Positions 1 to 6,911 of a DNA stretch of 34,468 nucleotides are shown here, piece after piece. How positions within the stretch are numbered: the first letter of the stretch is position 1; every line of letters begins with the position of its first letter. The stretch spans positions 1 through 34,468 of the forward strand of contig JAFZXZ010000019.1 in NCBI GenBank assembly GCA_017616555.1. The letters are read 5' to 3'. The notes under the pieces were generated by a model, which had not been told where the DNA came from, did not search any database, and was given only the letters and a program-made list of their open reading frames with translations. Source of the DNA: a bacterium (GTDB lineage Bacteria; Auribacterota; UBA3054). Position numbers and translations under genes: made by a program.

Positions 1-1368
1 CATTACTTCCTCGTCGTCCATCTCCGGCCTGGCGAAACGGATGTTGTCTTTAATCGTCATGCTGAAGAGGAACGGTTCCTGGGGCACGTAGCCGAAGACG
101 CCCCTCAGTTCGTCGAGCTTGTATTCCGCCACGTCCTTCCCATTAAGGAAGACCGTGCCCGGAGGAGGACTGTAGAGGCGCATGCAGAGATCGACCAGCG
201 TCGTCTTGCCGCAGCCCGTCCTTCCCACGATGCCCAAGGTCTCGCCTTCCGCCACGTGGCAAGTAATGTTCTCCAGGGCATTCTTGACGGCGCCGGGATA
301 CTTGTAAGTGAGATCCTTTATTTCAAGGAGCGTTTCTCCCTTAACTTCTTCGCTGCCGTCCTTGATGGCGCTTTCCTCCTCAAGGATCATCTGGATGCGC
401 TCGGCGGACGCGCAGCCTCTTTCGAGGTGGTTTATCACTTCGCTGATGGCGATCATCGGCCAGGTCATGGTGCCAAGGTACATGTAGAACTTCGTGAAAG
501 TGCCCAAGGGCATTTCGCCCATTATGATGCGCTTTCCGCCGAACCACAAAAGCAGCGCCATGCAAAGGTTAGAGACGACCATGATAAGGGGACCCATCAT
601 CGCCCATTTTCTGACCAGTGAGATGCTGTTGTCAACGTAGGCTTTTCCCTCTTTGCCGAAACTGTTAAGCGAGGCCTCCTCATCGCCGTAAGCCTTGACT
701 ACCATGATGCCGGCGAAGATCTCCTGGGCCCTTTCGTTCATAGCGGAGAAGGATTCCTGCACTTTGCCGAAGAGAATCCTGATCTGGCGGCCTATCACCC
801 TTACGACGATCATGATGATCGGCGCGGGAATAAGCACGAGGAGCGCCAGCTTCCAGTTTTCCTGGAGCATTAGAACAATGATCATTCCGCCCATGACGAG
901 AGAATCGGCGCCCGCCAGCATGCCGAAGGCTACGGAGTGCTCGACCGCCTGCACGTCGTTGGTCATGTGCGCGGTCAGATCGCCCACTCTGTGCTTGTCG
1001 AAATACTCGGGCGGCATCGTCTGCAGATGATCAAAGATCTTCTGCCTGAGATCGCGGTTGATCTTTAATCCCACGCCGGAAAAACAGTAGCGCCACAGGA
1101 AACGGAAGAAAATGCCGCCCGTCATGATCGCGATCATGGTGAGGCAGAGCTTTCTTAAGAGTTCCCTGGTGGCCGTGCCGTCGGAGAGCGCGTCGAAAGC
1201 CAAGGCGATGAAGTGCGGCATCAAAAGAACCGCAAGGTCAATGCAGGCAAGCCCCAATACGCCCAGAAGGAAACGGTAGCGGTACTGCCACACGTACCCT
1301 AAGAGGATCTTCATCCCCGCTTTGGTTATCCTGTCGCCCTGACTTCCGCCGTGAAAATGTGGAGGCAT
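1..1368 (-). CDS. ABC transporter, fused permease/ATP-binding protein (3' end cut by window)
   Basis: This is an exporter-type half-transporter of the MsbA/MdlB family, expected to sit in the inner membrane and pump lipid, peptide or drug-like substrates using ATP. The first 456 codons are present. An N-terminal transmembrane domain covers roughly residues 15-310 (hydrophobic stretches such as GVLGLACIDLAVLL). The nucleotide-binding domain follows, with a Walker A motif GRTGCGKTT near residue 380 and a Q-loop reading YVPQEPFLF near residue 430. The signature motif, Walker B and H-loop lie beyond the left edge. The ATG is at 1368, six bases after the stop of the sulfotransferase-like gene, so it is the last visible gene of a four-gene operon. 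The family call is secure; the substrate is unknown. Confidence 0.9.
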   Translation of the reverse strand, partial: MPPHFHGGSQGDRITKAGMKILLGYVWQYRYRFLLGVLGLACIDLAVLLMPHFIALAFDALSDGTATRELLRKLCLTMIAIMTGGIFFRFLWRYCFSGVGLKINRDLRQKIFDHLQTMPPEYFDKHRVGDLTAHMTNDVQAVEHSVAFGMLAGADSLVMGGMIIVLMLQENWKLALLVLIPAPIIMIVVRVIGRQIRILFGKVQESFSAMNERAQEIFAGIMVVKAYGDEEASLNSFGKEGKAYVDNSISLVRKWAMMGPLIMVVSNLCMALLLWFGGKRIIMGEMPLGTFTKFYMYLGTMTWPMIAISEVINHLERGCASAERIQMILEEESAIKDGSEEVKGETLLEIKDLTYKYPGAVKNALENITCHVAEGETLGIVGRTGCGKTTLVDLCMRLYSPPPGTVFLNGKDVAEYKLDELRGVFGYVPQEPFLFSMTIKDNIRFARPEMDDEEVM

Positions 1369-1374
1369 AAAATA

Positions 1375-1974
1375 TCAGCGGCGGTTGCGGTAAAGTTTAG
1401 GATCGACCACGGCTTTCATAGCTTCGGTATCCATCTCTTTCCCTAGGAAAGCGGCGATCCTGGGCACCCAGTCCTCAGGGTCGCGCATAAGGTCGTTGTA
1501 GTTCACGAAAAAGACCGTGAAGCAGGAATTGGCTTCCAGAAAGTTCAAAACTTCCGAGAGGTGGCGGTTGTAGGTCGTGATCATCTCCTCGTCGGAGATC
1601 TTGTCGGTGCTCTCTCCTCTTCTTATGAGCATTTGCTTCTGGCTCTTCATGATCTCCTCGATGTCGCGGCGCATGAAAAGCACCTTGTAGCGGTAGCCCT
1701 TCAGGGGAAGCTTGGTGAGAAGCAGCGCAATGATCTTGACCGCCTTGCCGACCGCCTCGGGCATCCAGGCCGTATCGTTAGGAAGCTTTTTCACTCTCTC
1801 GAATTCGTAGTAGCCCTTGGGGTTGTCCTCATCGGCCGTCCTGATGTTGTCCTGCAGCGGCGGAATGCCGCCCGCTTCCAGCATCTTCATCATCATCGAC
1901 GTCCCGGAGCGCGGCAGCCCGGAGACCACCACAAGTTCTTTTTCGAAAAGCTTGCTTAAAAATGAAAAAGCCAT
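1375..1974 (-). CDS. Sulfotransferase-like P-loop protein
   Basis: The 199-residue protein opens with a P-loop-like motif GLPRSGTSMMMKML (about residues 19-32), which in sulfotransferases binds the 5'-phosphosulfate of PAPS. A later segment, YRYKVLFMRRDIEEIMKSQ, matches the strand-helix that carries the 3'-phosphate-binding Arg of the family. It has no signal peptide and is shorter than typical sulfotransferases (250-300 residues), so the acceptor-binding part may be reduced. It is translationally tight with its neighbours: one base separates its ATG from the upstream stop, and six bases separate its stop from the ABC exporter gene. Transfer of sulfate to a small molecule or glycan is the family expectation, but the acceptor cannot be read from sequence and a non-sulfating nucleotide-binding role is possible. 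Confidence 0.75.
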   Translation of the reverse strand: MAFSFLSKLFEKELVVVSGLPRSGTSMMMKMLEAGGIPPLQDNIRTADEDNPKGYYEFERVKKLPNDTAWMPEAVGKAVKIIALLLTKLPLKGYRYKVLFMRRDIEEIMKSQKQMLIRRGESTDKISDEEMITTYNRHLSEVLNFLEANSCFTVFFVNYNDLMRDPEDWVPRIAAFLGKEMDTEAMKAVVDPKLYRNRR

Positions 1975-1975
1975 T

Positions 1976-2755
1976 TTACTTCTTTTCCTTGCGCACCATG
2001 ACCGCCACCGGGCAGTCGATGTATTCGTCGGAGAAAAGCACGTATCCTTTCATGACGTCGGTCACGTCCATACTGGCGACCGCCAGGTCAACTTTGCCGG
2101 TCCCGGCCGCTTCATAGAGCTTGTCGTAATCCATGACGACGATCTCGGGCTTAACGTTGAGGTAAAGCGCCAGTCTCTTTATGAGCTCGATGTTGAAGCC
2201 AACGAGTTCGCCCTTCTCGTTCAGATAGTTCATGGGCGTGTTGAGCGTTTCGGTCGCGAACTTAAGCGTGCCTTTGGGTTCCTTCGGCTCTTTCAGTTTC
2301 GGCATTTCAGGATGTCCTGTCTTCACCCAGCGCTCGTACATGTCCGCATAGGTCCCGTCCTCTTTGTATTTTTTTATGAAGGCGTTCACTTGATTCATCA
2401 GCTCTTTCTTCTGGTGTGAGGAAGCGATGGCGACATGCCCGTCGCCCAGCGATTCCGGCAGGATGACGAAAGCTTCCTTATAGAGGCTGGCGGCGTGGTC
2501 GAGGCTCGGCTTGTCGAAGACCACAGCGTCAACCTTTTCAGTCTGTAAAGCCGGGAAAAGCTCCTCAACAGAGGAGTACGGCACCATTTTCGCGTACATG
2601 AAGCGCTTTTTGGCCGCGGCGTAGGATTCCGTCTGCTCGCTTCCGCCCACTTTATAGATCGGGTTGTTGAGCTGATAGACGGTCGTGATCTGCGTAGTGG
2701 CGTTGGCGCAGCCGAAAAGCAGTACAGAAAGAAGAAGCAAAGATAATTTTTTCAT
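1976..2755 (-). CDS. Solute-binding lipoprotein (SBP_bac_3-like) with half-domains in swapped order
   Basis: The predicted product is a lipoprotein of about 259 residues: MKK start, hydrophobic core and a lipobox LLFGC with Cys16. It resembles amino-acid-type periplasmic binding proteins, but the halves are in unusual order. Residues ~31-145 look like the usual C-terminal half (VDAVVFDKPS, then HVAIASS and the closing helix GTYADMYERW). After a Lys/Pro/Glu-rich linker, residues ~162-256 look like the usual N-terminal half (GTLKFATETLNTPMNYL, GELVGFNIELIKRLA, GKVDLAVASMDVT, VLFSDEY). It therefore looks circularly permuted, or like the middle of a tandem duplication. I prefer the ATG at 2755 because it gives a standard lipoprotein signal; an in-frame ATG at 2770 overlaps the upstream gene. 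Neither has a strong ribosome site. The ligand is unknown. Confidence 0.75.
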   Translation of the reverse strand: MKKLSLLLLSVLLFGCANATTQITTVYQLNNPIYKVGGSEQTESYAAAKKRFMYAKMVPYSSVEELFPALQTEKVDAVVFDKPSLDHAASLYKEAFVILPESLGDGHVAIASSHQKKELMNQVNAFIKKYKEDGTYADMYERWVKTGHPEMPKLKEPKEPKGTLKFATETLNTPMNYLNEKGELVGFNIELIKRLALYLNVKPEIVVMDYDKLYEAAGTGKVDLAVASMDVTDVMKGYVLFSDEYIDCPVAVMVRKEKK

Positions 2756-2756
2756 C

Positions 2757-3878
2757 TTAATCACCGACATTTATGAGTTCATATTTTCTGGTTCCCAAAC
2801 CGATCTTTTCGCCGTGCTCCAGCTGGATCCTCCAGTCCGTGTCCGGGGAGACCTTGCCGAAGTGGTCTCGGCCTTTGACCTTGCTCTGCCCAAGATAGCT
2901 GTTTCCAATGACAGGCTGCGCCAAAACGGCGTCCACGCAAGCCTGGTCCACCGCCACCGGATCAAATGAGGCGAAGATGCCGACGTCGGGAACGATCGCC
3001 GCGTCGGACTCCCCATGGCAGTCGCAGAAGGGCGAGACGTCAATGACGAAGTTGATATGGAACTGCGGACGGCCCTGGACGACCGCCTTGGCGTATTCCG
3101 TCGTCTTCATGTCGACCGAGCCGGCCTTGGCGCTCCACATGGGCCCTATGGCGTCCGTGGGACAGACTCCGATGCAGCGGCCGCAGCCTACGCAGACGTT
3201 CTCCTGGATCTTGCATTTCCTGTTCGTGATCTTCGGCGCTCCGTGCGCGCAGATCTTGAAGCACTTGCCGCAGCCAATGCAGCGTTCGCCGTCCACCTGG
3301 ACAATCCCGTCGCTGTGCATGACTTTTTTCCCGGCTCTGGATCCGCAGCCCATGCCGAGGTTCTTGATCGCGCCGCCGAAGCCTAACATCTCATGCCCTT
3401 TGAAATGGGCCACGGAGATGATGGCGTCCGCGTCCATGATCGTACGGCCGATAATGGCTTCCTTCAGGACCACGCCGCCCTCGATGGGGACCGTCACGTC
3501 GTCCGTTCCCTTAAGGCCGTCGCCCATGATGACTGGGCAGCCCGTCACCGCCGGGACGTAGCCGTTTATCATGGCGGTCTCCAGATGCTCGATGGCATCC
3601 TTCCTGGAGCCCACATAGAGCGTGCTGCAGTCGGTCAGGAAGGGCTTCCCGCCCATTTCCTTGACCTTCTCAACCACCACTCTTGAGAAATTGGGCCTTA
3701 GGAAAGCGAGGTTTCCCCTTTCTCCGAAGTGGATCTTGATGGCCACGAATTTCCTTTCCAGATCAAGTTCCTTGAACCCGGCCTTGTCTAAAAGCAGGGA
3801 TAATTTGTCCAAAAGGCTTGTGCCGACTTTCGTCCTGACGGACGTGAAATATACTTTTGCTTTTTTTGCTTTCGGCAT
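2757..3878 (-). CDS. DUF362 domain protein with two 4Fe-4S ferredoxin clusters
   Basis: This 373-residue protein belongs to the DUF362 family, iron-sulfur proteins common in anaerobes whose reaction is not established. The DUF362 part surrounds an internal ferredoxin module with two CxxCxxCxxxC motifs: Cys200/203/206/210 and Cys229/232/235/239. The first ends in C-A-H rather than the usual C-P. Family-typical segments include AIKIHFGERGN near residue 47, a Gly-rich AIKNLGMGCGSRAGK near residue 170, and FASFDPVAVDQACVDAVL toward the C-terminus. There is no signal peptide, so it is probably cytoplasmic. It is the first gene of the operon running into the solute-binding lipoprotein, and its promoter lies in the divergent region shared with the malic enzyme gene. 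The family call is strong; the electron partners are unknown. Confidence 0.9.
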   Translation of the reverse strand: MPKAKKAKVYFTSVRTKVGTSLLDKLSLLLDKAGFKELDLERKFVAIKIHFGERGNLAFLRPNFSRVVVEKVKEMGGKPFLTDCSTLYVGSRKDAIEHLETAMINGYVPAVTGCPVIMGDGLKGTDDVTVPIEGGVVLKEAIIGRTIMDADAIISVAHFKGHEMLGFGGAIKNLGMGCGSRAGKKVMHSDGIVQVDGERCIGCGKCFKICAHGAPKITNRKCKIQENVCVGCGRCIGVCPTDAIGPMWSAKAGSVDMKTTEYAKAVVQGRPQFHINFVIDVSPFCDCHGESDAAIVPDVGIFASFDPVAVDQACVDAVLAQPVIGNSYLGQSKVKGRDHFGKVSPDTDWRIQLEHGEKIGLGTRKYELINVGD

Positions 3879-3922
3879 AAGAGACCCTCGTTTTGAAGTT
3901 AAATTTTACTATCTTTATATTT

Positions 3923-3935
3923 TACCAAAATGGTA
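3923..3935. promoter_or_regulatory. Operator-like palindrome between two divergent -10 elements
   Basis: TACCA-AAA-TGGTA is a perfect 5+5 inverted repeat with a 3-base centre. Its two ends overlap the -10 regions of both divergent promoters. It could be a repressor site, or simply arise because two TGGTA extended -10 motifs face each other. Confidence 0.4.
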
Positions 3936-3939
3936 TAAT
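3931..3939 (+). promoter_or_regulatory. Extended -10 promoter of the malic enzyme gene
   Basis: TGGTATAAT is a perfect -10 hexamer with a TGn extension. No good -35 hexamer is visible 16-18 bases upstream, which fits an extended -10 promoter. The start would be near 3946, giving a leader of about 34 bases that contains a strong ribosome site, AAGGAAGG, just before the ATG at 3980. Confidence 0.55.
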
Positions 3940-3979
3940 TTCCAAAGTGTGTTCGTGAACAATCAAAAAGGAAGGATAT

Positions 3980-5143
3980 ATGGATTATTTCTCTCTGGCG
4001 CTTCAGAAGCATGAAGAATGGCGCGGCAAAATAAGCCTTACGCCTCTCTGCCCCTTGGAAAACAAGGACGACCTCAGCACGGCCTACACTCCCGGCGTGG
4101 CCGCTCCCTGCCTGGAGATCAAGGATGATCCCAGTTTAGCTTACCGCTACACCAGGAAGTGGAACATGGTCGCCGTCATCACAGACGGCTCCGCGGTCTT
4201 AGGCTTAGGCAACATCGGCCCCTTAGCCGGTCTCCCCGTCATGGAGGGAAAATCCGTCCTCTTCAAATCCTTCGGCAACGTTGACGCCTTCCCCATCTGC
4301 GTCAACACCCAGAACGTCGAGGAATTCATCGCGACCGTAAAAAACATTTCTTTAGTTTTCGGCGGCATCAACTTGGAAGACATCTCGGCCCCCCGCTGCT
4401 TCGAGATCGAGGAACGCCTCATAAACGAACTTGACATCCCGGTCTTCCATGACGACCAGCACGGCACCGCGGTTGTAACTCTCGCGGCTCTCTACAACGC
4501 CACCCAAATCGTCGGCAAGGAGATCGAGGACCTCAAGATCGTAATCAACGGCGTGGGCGCGGCCGGCACCGCCATCGCCCGCCTCCTCTACGCCAACGGC
4601 GCCAGAGATTTCACGCTTCTCAACACCAAGGGCATCATCAGTAAAGAACACATGACCCTTGATCCCAAGAGAGCCGAGCTTCTTGATTTCGCGGTCCGCG
4701 ACAAAGGCACCGGCGGACTCGCGGAAGCCGTCAAGGGCGCCGATCTCTTCATCGGCGTTTCCGCCCCCAACATCCTGACAGCCGACATGGTCAAGACCAT
4801 GGCGAAAGACCCCATGATCTTCGCCTGCGCCAACCCCACTCCCGAGATCGATCCGGAGCTGGCCAAATCCGCCGGTGCCAAGGTCGTCTGCACCGGCCGT
4901 TCCGACTATCCCAACCAGGTCAACAACGTCCTGGCCTTCCCCGGCATCTTCCGCGGCGCTCTCGACGCCCGCGCCAAGAAGATCACAGAAGAAATGAAGC
5001 TGGCTGCCGCCCAGGCTATCGCCAACATGGTGAGCCCCGACGAGCTGAAGCCGGACTACGTTATCCCGCCCGCCCTTGACCGCGAAGTGACCCGCGCGGT
5101 CGCCGAAGCAGTCTATTGCGCCGCCAAGGGTAATGTAATATAA
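3980..5143 (+). CDS. Malic enzyme (malate to pyruvate + CO2, NAD(P)+-dependent)
   Basis: The 387-residue protein is a short bacterial malic enzyme that oxidatively decarboxylates malate to pyruvate in the cytoplasm. The malic domain shows the catalytic Tyr in AYTPGV (Tyr36), the Lys region GKSVLFKSFG (from Lys91), the metal-ligand pair in NLEDI (Glu133/Asp134) and HDDQHGTA near residue 157. The cofactor domain has the Rossmann loop INGVGAAGTA (about 189-198). The length matches MaeB-like enzymes without the C-terminal phosphotransacetylase-like domain. The ATG at 3980 has an excellent ribosome site (AAGGAAGG). It is a single-gene unit: divergent from the DUF362 operon and closed at its 3' side by a long hairpin that begins immediately after the TAA. 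NAD versus NADP preference cannot be judged safely from sequence here. Confidence 0.93.
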   Translation: MDYFSLALQKHEEWRGKISLTPLCPLENKDDLSTAYTPGVAAPCLEIKDDPSLAYRYTRKWNMVAVITDGSAVLGLGNIGPLAGLPVMEGKSVLFKSFGNVDAFPICVNTQNVEEFIATVKNISLVFGGINLEDISAPRCFEIEERLINELDIPVFHDDQHGTAVVTLAALYNATQIVGKEIEDLKIVINGVGAAGTAIARLLYANGARDFTLLNTKGIISKEHMTLDPKRAELLDFAVRDKGTGGLAEAVKGADLFIGVSAPNILTADMVKTMAKDPMIFACANPTPEIDPELAKSAGAKVVCTGRSDYPNQVNNVLAFPGIFRGALDARAKKITEEMKLAAAQAIANMVSPDELKPDYVIPPALDREVTRAVAEAVYCAAKGNVI

Positions 5144-5240
5144 GCAAGGGCAGCATATATCCCTAAGCGAACTCACGGAGGACGCTAATCAAGGCCACGC
5201 ACGCGTAGTCCGTGAGCGAGGGATTATATGCTGCCCTTGC
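5144..5240. repeat. 97-bp palindromic element between convergent genes
   Basis: The outer arms are nearly perfect inverted repeats: GCAAGGGCAGCATATA plus TCCCT at 5144-5164 pairs with 5219-5240, with one extra base in the right arm. A second pairing follows inside, CTCACGGA (5172-5179) with TCCGTGAG (5208-5215), leaving a loop of roughly 28 bases. The element starts directly after the malic enzyme TAA and ends four bases before the acetyltransferase stop, filling almost the whole gap. It could act as a two-way transcription terminator or mRNA-end stabiliser, although only a short T-rich tract (GTTATTATTT) follows on the plus side. Terminal inverted repeats of this kind also suggest a REP- or MITE-like repeat. 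Whether it recurs elsewhere cannot be seen here. Confidence 0.8.
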
Positions 5241-5244
5241 GTTA

Positions 5245-5766
5245 TTATTTCCATTCGCTGCGCAAAATGCGCATCATTACGAAATCGCTGTATTTGCCTT
5301 CGTAATAGTAGCCCTGCTCTTGTAGGCCTTCCTGTTTAAAGCCGATCTTCTTGTAAAAAGATAGGGCGTTGGTATTCAGGGCGACGACGCCAATCGACAC
5401 GCGATTCATTTCGTACTGATTGAAGGCTAGGTTCAGGATTATTTTGATGGCTTCCGAGCCGTAGCCTTTGTGTTGCTTCTTTGGGTCGGGAATAATGATC
5501 GAGAGGTCGGTGCAATGCCAGGCCGGGAACATTCTGAGAAGGCCTGTTTCGCCGATGATGTTTCCCTCAAGATCAGTAATGGTGAACCAGAGGGCGTCTT
5601 CCCTTTTATGATTGACGAGAATGTTGGTCTTCTCCTTTTCCTCGTCGGTCGGCTCAGTGAAGCCGCATTGGAACATGACTTTGGGCTGATTGAACCAATG
5701 GGCAAAGAACTTGGCGTCCTCGGCCCTTTGCTCGCGCAAAATGATCTTTGTGCCTTTGATCTCCAT
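5245..5766 (-). CDS. GNAT family N-acetyltransferase (RimJ/RimL-like)
   Basis: This 173-residue protein fits the Acetyltransf_3/RimJ-RimL type of GNAT enzymes, which move an acetyl group from acetyl-CoA to an amine. The opening MEIKGTKIILREQRAEDAKF is the typical first strand and helix. The acetyl-CoA-binding loop appears as KKQHKGYGSEAIKIIL (about residues 95-110), and NTNALSFYKKIGFKQEG is the classic GNAT motif B region. It has no signal or membrane segment, so it is cytoplasmic. Its ATG overlaps the stop of the DUF4340 gene (ATGA), so it is translationally coupled as the last gene of the Gld-like transporter operon. The substrate is unknown; protein N-termini, antibiotics and small amines are all possible for this family. 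Confidence 0.88.
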   Translation of the reverse strand: MEIKGTKIILREQRAEDAKFFAHWFNQPKVMFQCGFTEPTDEEKEKTNILVNHKREDALWFTITDLEGNIIGETGLLRMFPAWHCTDLSIIIPDPKKQHKGYGSEAIKIILNLAFNQYEMNRVSIGVVALNTNALSFYKKIGFKQEGLQEQGYYYEGKYSDFVMMRILRSEWK

Positions 5767-6908
5767 CAGGCATCGTCTTCTTCGACGTCTTCAAGAGCAT
5801 CGAAAGGATTGGCGGGCTTCTCAGCTTCCGGTTTGTCCGACTTCTCGGGCTCTTTCAGCCCTTCCTCGTTGATGAAAAGCTTCTGGAAGGTAGCCTTGTC
5901 CACTTTGTAAGCGAATCTGCCGTACCATTCGTTGTACTGGTTCGCTTCGTCGGCCGCTTTCAGATCGGCGTCCTTTTCCGCTCTGGTGACCTCGTTGGTG
6001 CCGCGGTCGGGGGCGGTGAAAGAAGCCTTGACGGAGAGAAGAGAATCGCCTCCGTCGGCGCTCTTGCCGTACAAAGTGTAGTTCAGACCGCTCATAAGCT
6101 CAACCTTCAGATAAATGCCGGAAAGATCTTCGCCGGTTTCGGCCACTTCCTGAGCCTCGAGGCGCGAGAGCGTTCCCGTCAGTCTCAGAAGCGCTCCGGA
6201 ATTAGGTTTGGTCCCGTCTTCGAAAAGCAGTTCTCCCCCTTCTCCGGCCGCGGTGAGAAGATAGTCCTGGCCAGTGATCCTGAATATCTCATCTTTTTTC
6301 AGTTCCAGGATGAAGGGATCGCGCCAATCTTTGGGATCAGCGTTGACTCGGAAGATGTTCCTGACCAGCATCGGCTTTTCCTCGTCAGTCAAGCGCACGT
6401 ACTGGCCGACGAACAAAGACTCCACAGAAAAAGCCCTGGCGGTCATCTCGTCGTCCGTGCTGTGCATTTTCGTGCGGCCCAGGATAAAGGAAGAGGCTTT
6501 TTTGCCGTCGGGAAGGAAAGTCTCGACGCGCAGTCCGGCGTTGGTCGTCACTTCGTCGGGATCCGCCACGCTCATCTTTTGGTAGCCGGATTTCCTGACG
6601 TTGATCACCTGCCCGGCTTTCATCGCATAGATCTCGGCGAGCAGATTGGCGAGCATGGAGTATTTGGCGCGGAAGTTGCTTCCGTCTTTCACGACCCAGA
6701 AGTTGCCTTCCTTCTCTATCGTCACTTCGCTCTTGTTGTTTTTCAGCGTGACTTTGGTGATGTCGTTTACGGGATAATCCTTGTAGATCGTGTCGCCGAG
6801 CTTGCGCTCAGACCTGGCGGAAAGTTTTTTGTATTCCTTGTAAGCGAAAATGCCGCCCAAGCCGAGGAGGGCGATCAGAAGAAGTATTAGCGTGGTTTTC
6901 GCGTTCAT
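5766..6908 (-). CDS. DUF4340 domain protein
   Basis: The 380-residue product has one N-terminal membrane anchor (TLILLLIALLGLGGIFAY, residues ~5-22) and a long extracytoplasmic part typical of DUF4340. Family-like features are the strand-rich opening (DITKVTLKNNKSEVTIEKEG), the segment AKYSMLANLLAEIYAMKAGQ and a repeat of related strands further on. The last ~35 residues are rich in Glu, Lys, Pro and Asp and are probably disordered. DUF4340 genes commonly follow GldA/GldF/GldG-type ABC genes, exactly as here: the ATG sits three bases after the GldG-like stop. Its role is probably as a periplasmic partner of that transporter, but this is inference from context, and no reaction is known for the family. 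Confidence 0.88.
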   Translation of the reverse strand: MNAKTTLILLLIALLGLGGIFAYKEYKKLSARSERKLGDTIYKDYPVNDITKVTLKNNKSEVTIEKEGNFWVVKDGSNFRAKYSMLANLLAEIYAMKAGQVINVRKSGYQKMSVADPDEVTTNAGLRVETFLPDGKKASSFILGRTKMHSTDDEMTARAFSVESLFVGQYVRLTDEEKPMLVRNIFRVNADPKDWRDPFILELKKDEIFRITGQDYLLTAAGEGGELLFEDGTKPNSGALLRLTGTLSRLEAQEVAETGEDLSGIYLKVELMSGLNYTLYGKSADGGDSLLSVKASFTAPDRGTNEVTRAEKDADLKAADEANQYNEWYGRFAYKVDKATFQKLFINEEGLKEPEKSDKPEAEKPANPFDALEDVEEDDA

Positions 6909-6911
6909 AAT

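Larger units (their letters stand above)
3919..3946 (-). promoter_or_regulatory. Promoter of the DUF362 operon
   Basis: Read on the minus strand, TTTGGA (3941-3946) is followed after 16 bases by TAAAAT (3919-3924). The -10 is extended by an upstream TGG, giving TGGTAAAAT. It lies about 40 bases upstream of the ATG at 3878 and overlaps the malic enzyme promoter on the other strand. Predicted by eye only. Confidence 0.5.

Noticed and set aside
4352..5176. Long open frame of 274 codons on the minus strand, opposite the malic enzyme gene
   Set aside because: It is a shadow of a GC-rich coding sequence, has no family resemblance and crosses the palindromic element; the plus-strand frame has clear malic enzyme motifs.
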